From assembly GCF_028368995.1 (NCBI RefSeq), contig NZ_JAQNDL010000001.1, positions 2,630,001 to 2,694,000 on the forward strand: DNA of 64,000 nt, given 5' to 3'. Made by a program: the position numbers and the translations under genes. The stretch's first letter is position 1, and the number at the start of each line of letters is the position of its first letter. This document shows, in pieces, positions 33,434 through 42,332 of the stretch. Under the pieces are notes generated by a model that was not told the DNA's origin, ran no database searches, and saw only the letters and a program-made list of their open reading frames with translations. The stretch is from Nannocystis bainbridge (GTDB lineage Bacteria; Myxococcota_A; Polyangia; Nannocystales; Nannocystaceae).

Positions 33434-34867
33434 TCACAGCGTGAGGAATTGCGGCCCGTCCTTCGCGCCGCGCAGGCGCCTCGCCGCGCAGCGGTGCCAG
33501 GCGTCGTCGTCGCGCAGCGGCTCGTAGTCGACGGCGATCAGCCGGCCGCCGCGGACATCGAGCACCACCGGCCCCGAAGGCGCGCCCGGGCAGCGGCGCA
33601 ATCGTTCGACCAGCGAGCCCCGCGGCCGACCTGTCGACGACGGCGCCACCGGTTGCTGCGCGGCCACGGATCGCACGTCGGGCACGCGCACGACCACCGG
33701 CATGGGCGCGGGACTCGGCGCCGGATCGTCGCTCACGGGCAATTGCGCCGGCACGACCGGTGTCACGCTCCACCACAGCGACCCGGCGAATATCAGCAGC
33801 ACCACCAATGGCGACCACCGCAGCGCGCGCCAGATCGGTAGCATCGCCTTCGCGGGCGTCGCCGGCGGCGGCGAGACCGGGTGCGACGATTCGCCGGCCT
33901 CACGGTCGGCCGCGGGTGGCCGCGCCGTCGCCACCTCCGGCAGCGGCTTCGAAGGCATCAACACCCGTCGCAGCTCGCGCGCGAACGTCAGCGCGGAGCT
34001 CGGCCGCTTGGAGGGATCGGTGCCGAGGGCGCGCTGCAGCAGGTCTTGCAGCTCGAACGGCACGCGCGTGCCGAGCCGCGACAGCGGGATCGGCGGGGTG
34101 CCGCCCGCGATCTCGGCCTGCTGCTGTTGCGCGGTGCGACCGTGCCACGGCAGCCGCCCCGTGATCAGCTTATAAAGCGTCACCCCGAGCGCGAACACCT
34201 CCGAGGCCTCCGAGAACGGCGAGATCGTGATCTCCTTGCCCGCCTGCGCGTACACCTCCGGCGCGCAATACCCGGGCGTGTGGGCGATCCACGCCGTCGG
34301 CTCCGACAGCTGTGACACGATCGGAGCCGCGAGCGGCCGCTGACGCACCAGCCCGAGATCGATGAGCACCACTCGCTCGTCGTCGCCGCCGCCGATGACC
34401 ATGAAGTTGTCGGGCTTGATGTCACGATGGAACCACCCCGCCGCGTGCAGGCTCGCCACCGCCTCGGCCGCCTTGGCCATCAGCTCGACCGCGCGCCGCC
34501 AGTACATCGGCCGGCCGTCGGCGAGCCCCTGCAGGCTCTTGCCGTCGAGCCACTCCATCACCAGGTATTCGACCTTGGCCTCGAGGCGGAAGTCGAGCAC
34601 GCGCACCACGTGAGGGTCGCGCAGGCGAAAGCCGAGGATCGCCTCGGTCTTGAAGTGCGCGAAGCAATAGTCGTCGTCGCGGGCGACGTTCTGCGGGGCG
34701 CCATCGAGGCCGACCGCGCGCCGCACCTTGACCGCGACCGGCGTCTCCAGCTCCTCGTGCCAGCCCTCGTAGAGATCGGCGAAGCCCCCGGTCGCGACGT
34801 GGCGCTTGAGCCGGTAGACGCCGCCCAGCGTGCGTCCCACGAGCGCCTTCGGATCCGGCCTGACCAT
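33434..34867 (-). CDS. Ser/Thr protein kinase with degenerate DFG motif
   Basis: 477 aa. Kinase domain about 17-300: VATGGFADLYEGW in place of the usual GxGxxG, VAVKV with Lys47, GWFHRDIKPDNF, LIDLGLV (DLG instead of DFG), PGYCAPEVY. One membrane helix (about 345-365) and a C-terminal periplasmic domain of about 100 residues with two cysteines and a Pro-rich linker. The DLG change is tolerated in some active kinases, so activity is likely but not certain. Confidence 0.9.
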   Translation of the reverse strand: MVRPDPKALVGRTLGGVYRLKRHVATGGFADLYEGWHEELETPVAVKVRRAVGLDGAPQNVARDDDYCFAHFKTEAILGFRLRDPHVVRVLDFRLEAKVEYLVMEWLDGKSLQGLADGRPMYWRRAVELMAKAAEAVASLHAAGWFHRDIKPDNFMVIGGGDDERVVLIDLGLVRQRPLAAPIVSQLSEPTAWIAHTPGYCAPEVYAQAGKEITISPFSEASEVFALGVTLYKLITGRLPWHGRTAQQQQAEIAGGTPPIPLSRLGTRVPFELQDLLQRALGTDPSKRPSSALTFARELRRVLMPSKPLPEVATARPPAADREAGESSHPVSPPPATPAKAMLPIWRALRWSPLVVLLIFAGSLWWSVTPVVPAQLPVSDDPAPSPAPMPVVVRVPDVRSVAAQQPVAPSSTGRPRGSLVERLRRCPGAPSGPVVLDVRGGRLIAVDYEPLRDDDAWHRCAARRLRGAKDGPQFLTL

Positions 34868-34896
34868 GGCGTCTCATAGCACGGCCGCAGGTCTGC

Positions 34897-35025
34897 GGTA
34901 TACGAGGGCCCGTGACGCCTCGCCCGGCAAGACGATGTACACGCACATGTTTCCCCGGGGCTGCAAGTTCTTGGTATACGAAGGCAGCTTCGGCGCACGG
35001 GGGCGAGACGATGTACACGCACACG
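34897..35025 (+). repeat. 76-bp imperfect tandem duplication upstream of a gene
   Basis: GGTATACGA at 34897 and 34973, and GACGATGTACACGCAC at 34931 and 35007, both exactly 76 bp apart. The copies carry the start codon context of the gene at 35011, so the 5' end of the gene and its presumed promoter (GGTATACGA as -10) have been duplicated; the first copy's ATG at 34935 is out of use. Confidence 0.7.
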
Positions 35026-35796
35026 TTGTTGATCTTCATGCTGGTCGGGCCCCCTGACACCTGTCCCGAAGTTCTACTGCCGGTGTGCGACGCCGCCGAC
35101 CGTCCGCTCGAGGCCGCCGAGCTCGCCGCCCCGATCGCCCGCGACGCGTCCGTCGCGCCGCAAGAGCGACGCTTCGCCGCGGCCCTCGCCGCCGGCGCGT
35201 GGATCCGCCACGGCACGCCCGCGACCCGCTGCAAGGCCAAGGAGCTGCTGGGCGAATATTTCGCCGACCCGGCCCTGCCGCGCTCGCCGGCGCTCGAGCG
35301 TCACCGCCGTGACGTCGAGGCCGACCGCTGTGAAACGGCCCCCGACGCGTCGGCAGCGACGACCACGGCGTCGCCCCCGCCTCCGCCGCCGCCCCGGGCA
35401 CCTGCCCCCGAGGCCAGGCCACCCGCGGCGACCCACGACCGCAGCGCGAAGGTCCGCCTCGTCGCCGGCGGCACGCTGCTCGGCACCGGCGTCGGCCTCG
35501 CGGCGGCCACCCTCGGCGCCCTCGCGGTGATGGGCCATCAGCTCTCGACCGCCCGCGAGATCACGGCGCGAGTGACCGCAGAGGACCGCGACATGACGCG
35601 AGAAGAGGTGCTGCAGTTCCGCCTGGCGTACGGGGTCGCGGACGTGGCGCGATGGGTCTCGCTGGGCGTCGGCCTCGCCAGCGCGGCCACGCTTGCCGCC
35701 GCGATCCCGCTGTTCGTGTCGGCGAAGCGGCGGCTGCGGGCCGGGCCGTACGTGCGCGGCGCAGCGGCCGGTGTCATGTTCAGCGGGTCGTTCTGA
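35011..35796 (+). CDS. Membrane protein with exported N-terminal domain
   Basis: 261 aa from the ATG at 35011. A short hydrophobic start (TLLIFMLVG) acts as a weak signal, then a helical domain of about 95 residues with four cysteines, a Pro/Ala-rich linker (about 110-145) and two membrane helices near the C-terminus. No family recognised. The next gene, A1, begins 14 nt after its stop, so they are probably co-transcribed. Confidence 0.65.
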   Translation: MYTHTLLIFMLVGPPDTCPEVLLPVCDAADRPLEAAELAAPIARDASVAPQERRFAAALAAGAWIRHGTPATRCKAKELLGEYFADPALPRSPALERHRRDVEADRCETAPDASAATTTASPPPPPPPRAPAPEARPPAATHDRSAKVRLVAGGTLLGTGVGLAAATLGALAVMGHQLSTAREITARVTAEDRDMTREEVLQFRLAYGVADVARWVSLGVGLASAATLAAAIPLFVSAKRRLRAGPYVRGAAAGVMFSGSF

Positions 35797-35810
35797 TCGG
35801 AGCCGCGGAC

Positions 35811-37430
35811 ATGTCCCGAAGTACACTTCTGCTCCCGCTCGCGCTCGCGGCCGCCGGCTGCTTCGGACAGGTGTGGGCCGAGGGCTCGGCGCTGTTCCCC
35901 GCCGAGACCGAGGCCGACACCGACACCGACGCGACCACGACGACCGCGACGACCTCGGCCCCGGGCGAGGGCCCGGACGAGCCGATCCAGACCGCGACGG
36001 GCGAACCACCGGACGAGACCACCGGCCCGATCGGCTCGTCGACGACGCTGCCCGACCCGGTCGAAACGCCGCCGCAGATCCTCGCCTTCACGGTCGAGCC
36101 CGACACGCTCCACGAGGCCGGCGACGCGCAGGTGAGCGCGCTCGTCAGCGAGGACACGGTGGCGCTGCAGCTGCTCGTCGACGGGGAAGAGGTGTGGGCC
36201 GGTCCGCCGGAGGCGTTCGCGTGGAGCTTCGCGGCGACCTCGCAGGCCGCGTCCGAGGGCACCTACACGCTCGAGCTGATCGCCCGCGATGGCGAGGGCC
36301 TCAGCGCCAGCGCGACGGCGATGCTGTGGGTGTCGCTGCCGCCGACCGGCGCTGAAAAGTGCGCGAAGGACCTCGGTGCGGGCCTGCTGACCGCCGCTCG
36401 CTACACCGACGAGGCGCTGATCGTGGTCGGCACGCTGGCCGGCGCCGCGACCGTGTGGCGCCTCGATCCCGACAACTGCCAGCCGCAAGCCGGGTTCCCG
36501 TGGACGATCGCGCAGTGGACGGCCCTGCAGCAGGCGCTTCCCGCGTCGCAAGCGGTCGGCGTGGCGGTCGACGCCGACGGCCGCATGGCGATCGCCGCCA
36601 ACGTCGGCACCGGCCTCGCGCGCCAGCCCTACCTCGCGGTGCTGTCGCCCGCGGGCGCGCTGCAGTGGGAGCGCCTCGGTCCGCAAAAACAGACGTACAG
36701 CGGGATCGCGGCGGCGGAAGATCGCTTCGTGGTGATCGGCGAGACGCTGGTCGGCGAGGAACCGGCGCGCTTCGACGGGCTGGTCGAGAGCTTCGACGCG
36801 AAGGGCACCATGCTGTGGTCGGATGTGCTGGCCGCGCCGCTGCCCGGCGATGACTTCGTGGATAACACCAACAAACTCGACGAGCACCCACGCGCGATCT
36901 CATGGGACGAGGGTCGACAAGCGCTGGTGATCGTGGGCGAGCGTCGGGTCGAGAAATCGCCGCCCACGGAGTGGACCCGAGCGTTCTCGGCGCAGTACAC
37001 GCTGAACGGCGCCATCGTCGGCAGCTGGACCTCGAAGGGTCTCGAAGGCGATGAAGACGGCCTCTTCGCGGTTGCGAGGTGCGGCGCGAGCCACGTCGCG
37101 GGAGGCTGGGTTCGCACCGGCCCGAACAGCCACGCGCCCGTGACGCGCTGGCTCGATGCCCAGGGCAACGGCGACAAGCGTCGCCTCGACAACCTGGCGA
37201 ACGCGAGGATCCAAGGCATCGCGTGCGACCGGGAGCTCAAGATCACGGCCGCCGCCGTCTCGAACTCGGCCGCTCACTCGCTGGTCTTCAAGGGCAGCGA
37301 CGATTCGTTCGCCGACAACGAGTTGTTCGAAGATGCGACGTTGATGGCAGTCGACTGCGATGCACGCGGCTTCTGTGCCGCCGTCGGCCTCCAGGGCGAC
37401 CAGGCCTGGGTCCGCGTACAACACCCGTGA
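35811..37430 (+). CDS. Lipoprotein A1: Ig-like domain plus propeller-like domain
   Basis: 539 aa. Signal with lipobox LAAAGC, a Thr/Asp/Glu-rich linker (about 30-85), an Ig-like beta domain (about 88-180: VEPDTLHEAGDAQVSALVSE to ATAMLWVSLP) and a large beta domain of about 350 residues with repeated strands like a six- or seven-blade propeller (VVGTLAGAATVWRLDP, VAVDADGRMAIAANVG, YSGIAAAEDRFVVIGETL). The ATG lies inside GGACATGTCC. Same length as its paralogue A2 at 38807 and clearly homologous throughout. Ends 14 bp from the convergent B1 gene. Surface display is likely; ligand unknown. Confidence 0.85.
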   Translation: MSRSTLLLPLALAAAGCFGQVWAEGSALFPAETEADTDTDATTTTATTSAPGEGPDEPIQTATGEPPDETTGPIGSSTTLPDPVETPPQILAFTVEPDTLHEAGDAQVSALVSEDTVALQLLVDGEEVWAGPPEAFAWSFAATSQAASEGTYTLELIARDGEGLSASATAMLWVSLPPTGAEKCAKDLGAGLLTAARYTDEALIVVGTLAGAATVWRLDPDNCQPQAGFPWTIAQWTALQQALPASQAVGVAVDADGRMAIAANVGTGLARQPYLAVLSPAGALQWERLGPQKQTYSGIAAAEDRFVVIGETLVGEEPARFDGLVESFDAKGTMLWSDVLAAPLPGDDFVDNTNKLDEHPRAISWDEGRQALVIVGERRVEKSPPTEWTRAFSAQYTLNGAIVGSWTSKGLEGDEDGLFAVARCGASHVAGGWVRTGPNSHAPVTRWLDAQGNGDKRRLDNLANARIQGIACDRELKITAAAVSNSAAHSLVFKGSDDSFADNELFEDATLMAVDCDARGFCAAVGLQGDQAWVRVQHP

Positions 37431-37444
37431 CGGCGGCACGCCAA

Positions 37445-38560
37445 CTATCGGGGGATGAACTTGTTGCACAGCGGCGCCAGCTGGGCCGCTGTCTCCTTGA
37501 AGAACGGGCCGTAGGACGGGGCACAGATCGACTCGAGCCTGCCGTGCTCGAGGTAGTCGTCCATGAACAGCCGAATGCGGTGGGACGGCCCCGCAGGCTC
37601 GCCGGGAAAGCACACGCTCGGCGAGACGTCACCGTCGGTGATGATGGCGAGCCCGAACACGGCGTCCCTGTCGCCGCCCTTGACCTCGTAGATGGCCTTG
37701 CTCCACTGGTACGGCCCCCCCGCCGATTTTTGATCGTACATGGTCTGGATGACCACCAGCAGCAGCAGCGCGTCGTCTCGCAAGAAACCTTCGTTGCAGC
37801 CGCCAGGGCCGTTCAGCTCGACACCCGTCTCGATCAGCGGACGGTCCACCGCCGCGAGGATCGAGTCGAAGGCGACCGGAGTAGAGCTGTTGTAGCCGAC
37901 GCGGCCGAGGCAGTCGAACGCGGCCAGCAGGTCCGGCTCCTCGTCGGTGATGTAGCGATTACCCCCTGCGAGCTTGCAGCGACGACCCGAGGAGCCCAGC
38001 TCACTGGCGAACGTCTCGCCCGCGCCCAACGTGTAGTCGCACTCGTCGATCTTGGCGCCGCACAGCTCGGGCACGCCGTTCGGATCACAGTCGGCGGGAT
38101 CTTTACACAATGAACAATCGTCCATCGACCACGTGTACGAAGAATCGGTGACGAGGACGTGCAGATCGAACCCGCCGAGCTCCTCCTCGAGCGCCTTCAC
38201 GAACTCGGGGAACGCCGCGATCAACCGCGACTGATACGGCTCCATCGTGTGATGCGTAGAGATCGCGAAGATGATGTCGAGCTTGCCCTGACAGCCGACC
38301 GGCGCGACGTCACCGAAATCCGGCAGAAGCCCGCCAGTGGTCACGTGCGGCTCCGACGTCGCGGTCGACGCCTCGTCACTCGTGCTCGTCGTCGTCGTGC
38401 TCGAAGTCGGGGCAAGCGTCGTGCTGCTCGTGCTCGAGGACGGCGCCCCGCTCGAAGCCTCTCCGCCGCTCGCGCTGCCGAAAGCCCCCGGCCCGGCGTT
38501 GAACTCGGCGTGGCAGCCGAAGAGGACCATGACGGCGGCGAAAGCGAGGTGGCGCGACAT
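37445..38560 (-). CDS. Lipoprotein B1: vWA-like domain lacking the metal site
   Basis: 371 aa. Lipobox LFGC, a Ser/Thr-rich linker (about 40-75), then a vWA-like fold. The first strand reads KLDIIFAISTHHTMEPYQ where active vWA domains have DxSxS (usually FVIDNSGSM), so the MIDAS metal site is gone. Ten or more cysteines in the middle insertion (DDCSLCKDPADCDPN) suggest disulfides. Paralogous with the genes at 40693 and 42333. Convergent with A1. Confidence 0.85.
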   Translation of the reverse strand: MSRHLAFAAVMVLFGCHAEFNAGPGAFGSASGGEASSGAPSSSTSSTTLAPTSSTTTTSTSDEASTATSEPHVTTGGLLPDFGDVAPVGCQGKLDIIFAISTHHTMEPYQSRLIAAFPEFVKALEEELGGFDLHVLVTDSSYTWSMDDCSLCKDPADCDPNGVPELCGAKIDECDYTLGAGETFASELGSSGRRCKLAGGNRYITDEEPDLLAAFDCLGRVGYNSSTPVAFDSILAAVDRPLIETGVELNGPGGCNEGFLRDDALLLLVVIQTMYDQKSAGGPYQWSKAIYEVKGGDRDAVFGLAIITDGDVSPSVCFPGEPAGPSHRIRLFMDDYLEHGRLESICAPSYGPFFKETAAQLAPLCNKFIPR

Positions 38561-38806
38561 CGCGCGTAAGGCTACCGGCCTGCTGTCGCGCGTGCTACCC
38601 ATTTGGCAGATCTTCGCGCCTCCATCTGAAGCAATTTATTTCGTTGCGTAGGCAAGGAACGACCTCGCCACGCAAGGTCGGCCTCGCCGCCGCGCTCGTG
38701 CGACGTGCCCGCACCGACTTCGACCGCCTCGCGGCTCGGCGAGTGCGTGCGCGGCGGTCCCGCCGGTATCATCTTTGCGCCGCGCCTTCGAACCGCGGCC
38801 GAGGAC

Positions 38807-40426
38807 ATGTCCCGAAGAACTCTTCTGCTCCCGCTCTTGCTCGCCGCCTGCTTCGAAGAGGTGTGGAAGGAAGGCTCGGACAAGTTCCCGGACACCGACA
38901 GCGGCGGCGCCTCGGGCACCTCGACGACCACGCTCGTCCCCGGCGGCGACGCGAGCAGCGGCACGCAGACGGTCACGAGCGAACCGCCGACCACGCTCGG
39001 GACGGCCGAGCCGTCGAGCACGACCACGGGCGCCCTCGAGAACGAGCCGCCGCAGATCATCAGCCTCCAGCTCGAGCCCGCCAGCCTCGACCAGGCCGGC
39101 GACGCGGAGGTGCTCGCGGTCGTCAGCAGCGATGTCGTGAAGCTGCGGCTCGAGGTCGACGACGAACAGGTCTGGACCGGCAAGCCCGCCGAGTTCGCGT
39201 GGACCTTCACGGCCACCTCGAAGGCCGCGTCGCAGGGCAAGCACTCGTTCGTGCTGTACGCCGAGGACGACGAGGGCCTCTCGGCCATGAAGTCGACGAC
39301 GCTGTGGGTGATGCTGCCCGAGACCGGCGCCGAGAAGTGTGAGTTCGAGGAGCCGAGCCACGACGGCTGGCTGACGGCCACGGCCTACGGCGCCGACGCG
39401 CTGATCGTCGCCGGCACGCTGGTGACCTCGCAGCTCGAGGCGACGCTGTGGCGCCTCGATCCGGAGTCGTGCGCACCGCAGGCCGGCTTCCCCCGCCAGA
39501 TCTCCCAGTGGACCGCGCTCGTCGAGGACTGGGAGCCCTCGCAAGCCGTCGGCGTGGCGATCGACGACGCCGGCCGCACGGCCCTCGCCGCCAACATCGG
39601 CGACGGCCTCGACCGCAGACCATACGTCGCAGTGTTCGCGCCCGACGGCGAACTCCTGGGCGAGCACCTCGGCAAGGAAGTAGGCGATACGTACAGCGGC
39701 ATCACGGCCGTGCCCGACGGTTTTTTCGTGGTCGGCGACACCCGCGTGAGCACCAACCCCCTGCGCTACGACGGCCTCATCGAGGGCTTCGACGCGGCGG
39801 GGTCGAAGATCTGGCACGACACGATCGCAGCGCCTCTGCCCGGCGACGACTGGAACGATCAATTCAATGTCTTCGACGAACACCCGCGCGCGGTGGTCTG
39901 GTCCGACGACCTGGACGCGCTGATCGTGGTCGGCGAGCGCGCTGTCCTGGAGGACAAGGACCCGCGGCAACGAGCCTTCTCGATCCAGTACACGCTCAAA
40001 GACGGGCTCGTGGAAGCCTGGACTTCCAGCGGCCTCGACGCTCCCCAGGACGGCCTCGTCGCTGTCACGGTCTGCGGAGACGAATGGGTGGCGGGCGGCT
40101 GGATTCAGGAGGATCAGAACCCGCGGTCCCCCGCAGCTCGCTGGCTCGGCCCGACAGGGAACGGGGGTGCCAAGCGGCGCCTGGATCCGCTCAAGGGCGC
40201 GACCTTCCACGGGTTGGCTTGCGACCGTGAGAACAAGTTCACCACCGCAGCCAGCACGGGCGTCAACGCCTCCGTGCTCGGTTTCCGGTCGAGTGACGAT
40301 CCCTTCCTTTTCAAGCAGGACTTCGGCCAGGCAGCGTTGACTGCGGCCGATTGCGACTCTCGCGGTTTCTGTGCCGTTGCAGGCGCACGCGGGGCGCGTG
40401 CCTGGGTGCGCGTGCACCACCCGTGA
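38807..40426 (+). CDS. Lipoprotein A2, paralogue of A1
   Basis: 539 aa, the same domain order as A1: lipobox LLAACF, Thr/Ser/Glu linker, Ig-like domain (LEPASLDQAGDAEVLAVVSS) and propeller-like domain (VAIDDAGRTALAANIGDGL, YSGITAVPDGFFVVGDTRV). The ATG sits in GAGGACATGTCCCGAAG, nearly the same context as in A1. The two proteins are roughly half identical by eye, so the duplication is old. It forms the second A/B pair with the vWA-like genes that follow. Confidence 0.85.
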   Translation: MSRRTLLLPLLLAACFEEVWKEGSDKFPDTDSGGASGTSTTTLVPGGDASSGTQTVTSEPPTTLGTAEPSSTTTGALENEPPQIISLQLEPASLDQAGDAEVLAVVSSDVVKLRLEVDDEQVWTGKPAEFAWTFTATSKAASQGKHSFVLYAEDDEGLSAMKSTTLWVMLPETGAEKCEFEEPSHDGWLTATAYGADALIVAGTLVTSQLEATLWRLDPESCAPQAGFPRQISQWTALVEDWEPSQAVGVAIDDAGRTALAANIGDGLDRRPYVAVFAPDGELLGEHLGKEVGDTYSGITAVPDGFFVVGDTRVSTNPLRYDGLIEGFDAAGSKIWHDTIAAPLPGDDWNDQFNVFDEHPRAVVWSDDLDALIVVGERAVLEDKDPRQRAFSIQYTLKDGLVEAWTSSGLDAPQDGLVAVTVCGDEWVAGGWIQEDQNPRSPAARWLGPTGNGGAKRRLDPLKGATFHGLACDRENKFTTAASTGVNASVLGFRSSDDPFLFKQDFGQAALTAADCDSRGFCAVAGARGARAWVRVHHP

Positions 40427-40692
40427 TCCGACCGCGACGGACGGCGCAGACTGAGCTCCCACGCTCGTCGCGTCACTCACGGTCGACAGGACCCCGCAGG
40501 CCCCGCAGGAAGCACCCGGTCAGACGATTTCAGCCGCTGGCGCCGCGACAGGCGCTCGGATCCGTGGGTCTCCGGGCGGTGCCGATGCAGCGCGCTCTCA
40601 CGACCGAGGCCATGCGTTGCGAGGTTGGCGATGCCGCCCTCTCGCTCGCCGCCACTCGACCTCCCAGAAGCGAGTAACTGCGACCGTGCGAA

Positions 40693-41811
40693 TCAGCGTG
40701 GGATGAACTGATCGCACAGCGGCGCGAGCTGGGCCGCCACATCCTTAAAAAACTGCCCGTAGGCGGGCGCGCAGATCGACGCCATGTTGCCGTGCTTGAG
40801 CTGGTCCTCCATGAACAGCCGCATCCGGTTGGTATTTCCCTGCGGACCATCGGGCGCACACAAGCTCGGCACGAGGTCGTTGTCCGCGGTGATCGCCAGA
40901 GCGATCACTGCGTCCTCGTCCCCGCCCTTCACCGCGTACAGCGCCTTGCGCCACTGGTAGGGCCCGCCAAGCGACGCATATTCGTAGGAATCCTGGATGA
41001 TGACGAGCAGCAGCAACGCATCGTCGCGAAAGAACCCCTCGTTGCAGCCTCCCGGCGCGTTCAGCTCGATGCCCGACTCGATGAGCGGGTGGTCCAGCGC
41101 CGCCAGGATCGAGTCGAACGGCATCGGCGTCGCCACGCCGTAGCCCACCCGCGCGAGGCACGTGAACGCCTCCACCAGGTCCTCTTCTTCGTCGGTGATG
41201 TAGCGACGCCCGCCTGCCAGCTCGCAGCGACGCCCGGACGAGCCGATCCCGCTGCTGAACGTCTCGCCGGCGCCCATCGTCTTGTCGCACGCGTCGAGCT
41301 TCGCCCCGCACTGGCTCGGCTCTCCGTTCGGATCGCAGTCGTCGGGGTCCTTGCATTGCGAGCAGTCGCTCATCCCCCACACGAACGACGAGTCGGTCAC
41401 GAGGATGTGCAGGTCGAACCCGCCGAGCTCCTCTTCCAGAGCCTGCGCGAACTCGGGGAACGCCGCGATCAGCCGCGGCTGGTACTCCTTCATCGGGTAC
41501 TCCGTCGAGATCGCGAAGATGATGTCGATCTTGCCCTGGCAGCCCATCGGCGCCACGTCCCCGAAGTCGGGCAGCGCTCCACCGCTGCCTGTCACGCTCG
41601 CGTCGCTCGTGCTCGAGGTCGTCGATGTCGTCGAGGTCGTCACGTCGACCGCGCTCGTCGAGGACGTCGTAGTCAATGTCGTCGATGTCGAAGGGTTCGC
41701 GCTGCCCGTCCCCACCTCGCTGCTCGCGGTCCCGAACGGCGAGCCATCCGGCGCAGCGGCGTTGCAGCCAACAAAGTAGAGAGCAGCGACGGAGCCGATG
41801 AGGCGCGACAT
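40693..41811 (-). CDS. Lipoprotein B2: vWA-like domain lacking the metal site
   Basis: 372 aa. Lipobox YFVGC, Ser/Thr linker, then KIDIIFAISTEYPMKEYQ in place of the metal-binding DxSxS strand, and a disulfide-type insertion DCSQCKDPDDCDPNG. It differs from B3 at 42333 at only about a dozen positions, most in the C-terminal third; the first 150 residues differ at one or two. Upstream region with promoter and inverted repeat is also shared. A recent tandem duplication. Confidence 0.88.
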   Translation of the reverse strand: MSRLIGSVAALYFVGCNAAAPDGSPFGTASSEVGTGSANPSTSTTLTTTSSTSAVDVTTSTTSTTSSTSDASVTGSGGALPDFGDVAPMGCQGKIDIIFAISTEYPMKEYQPRLIAAFPEFAQALEEELGGFDLHILVTDSSFVWGMSDCSQCKDPDDCDPNGEPSQCGAKLDACDKTMGAGETFSSGIGSSGRRCELAGGRRYITDEEEDLVEAFTCLARVGYGVATPMPFDSILAALDHPLIESGIELNAPGGCNEGFFRDDALLLLVIIQDSYEYASLGGPYQWRKALYAVKGGDEDAVIALAITADNDLVPSLCAPDGPQGNTNRMRLFMEDQLKHGNMASICAPAYGQFFKDVAAQLAPLCDQFIPR

Positions 41812-41885
41812 CGCGCTCGAAGCTACCGACCGTGCGCCACGATCGCTACTCGTTTGGCGCGTTTCGGGCCCCGAGACGGCCGTCT

Positions 41886-41934
41886 ATAAAATTGCGTTTG
41901 CGACGAAGCAGTCGCTGCATAACCTTGCAGCGAC
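41886..41934 (-). promoter_or_regulatory. B2 promoter with upstream inverted repeat
   Basis: Inverted repeat GTCGCTGCA-TAACCT-TGCAGCGAC (41911-41934) followed on the minus strand by TCGCAAACGCAATTT and the -10-like TATAGA. The same arrangement lies upstream of B3 and, decayed, upstream of the B4 remnant, so the repeat is a likely activator or repressor site. Confidence 0.55.
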
Positions 41935-42332
41935 CGTCTGCTGGATCCTTGCGACGAGCACGCCGCAATCTAAACATTTGCTCCTCCGCTGCGCCAACCA
42001 TTCAGCACCGGGCTGCTTCAGCCGAGCGGCGGCGAAACTCGAAAACAAGAAAACACCGTCGAGCAGTGCACCAGCGCGTCCCACTGGGCGCCCGGTGACT
42101 GCGGTTGCGGATGCTCCAACGGAGCTACAAGCGGACGATAGCGCTCGATGTCCCCAACGCGCCGAGCCCGGTTGTGATGCAACGTTAGCGAGCTCCCACG
42201 CTCGCAGCGCGTCACTCACGGTCGACAGGATCGGGAGCCCCCGCAGGCCCCGCAGGAAGCACCCGGGCAGGCGATTTCAGCCGCTGGCGCCGCTACTGGG
42301 CTCCTTGGAAGCTGGCGGGCCAGGCGCTCGGA
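41935..42332. other. Gene-free spacer between B3 and B2
   Basis: No convincing gene. The last 140 bp before B3's stop (from about 42191) repeat the sequence found after the A2/B2 pair at about 40459-40560 (CGTCACTCACGGTCGACAGG and CCCGCAGGAAGCACCCGG), showing that the duplication included the downstream flank. Confidence 0.6.

Noticed and set aside
41884..42219. 111-codon minus-strand ORF between B3 and B2
   Set aside because: It crosses the duplicated promoter and inverted repeat of B2 and has no family or ribosome site.
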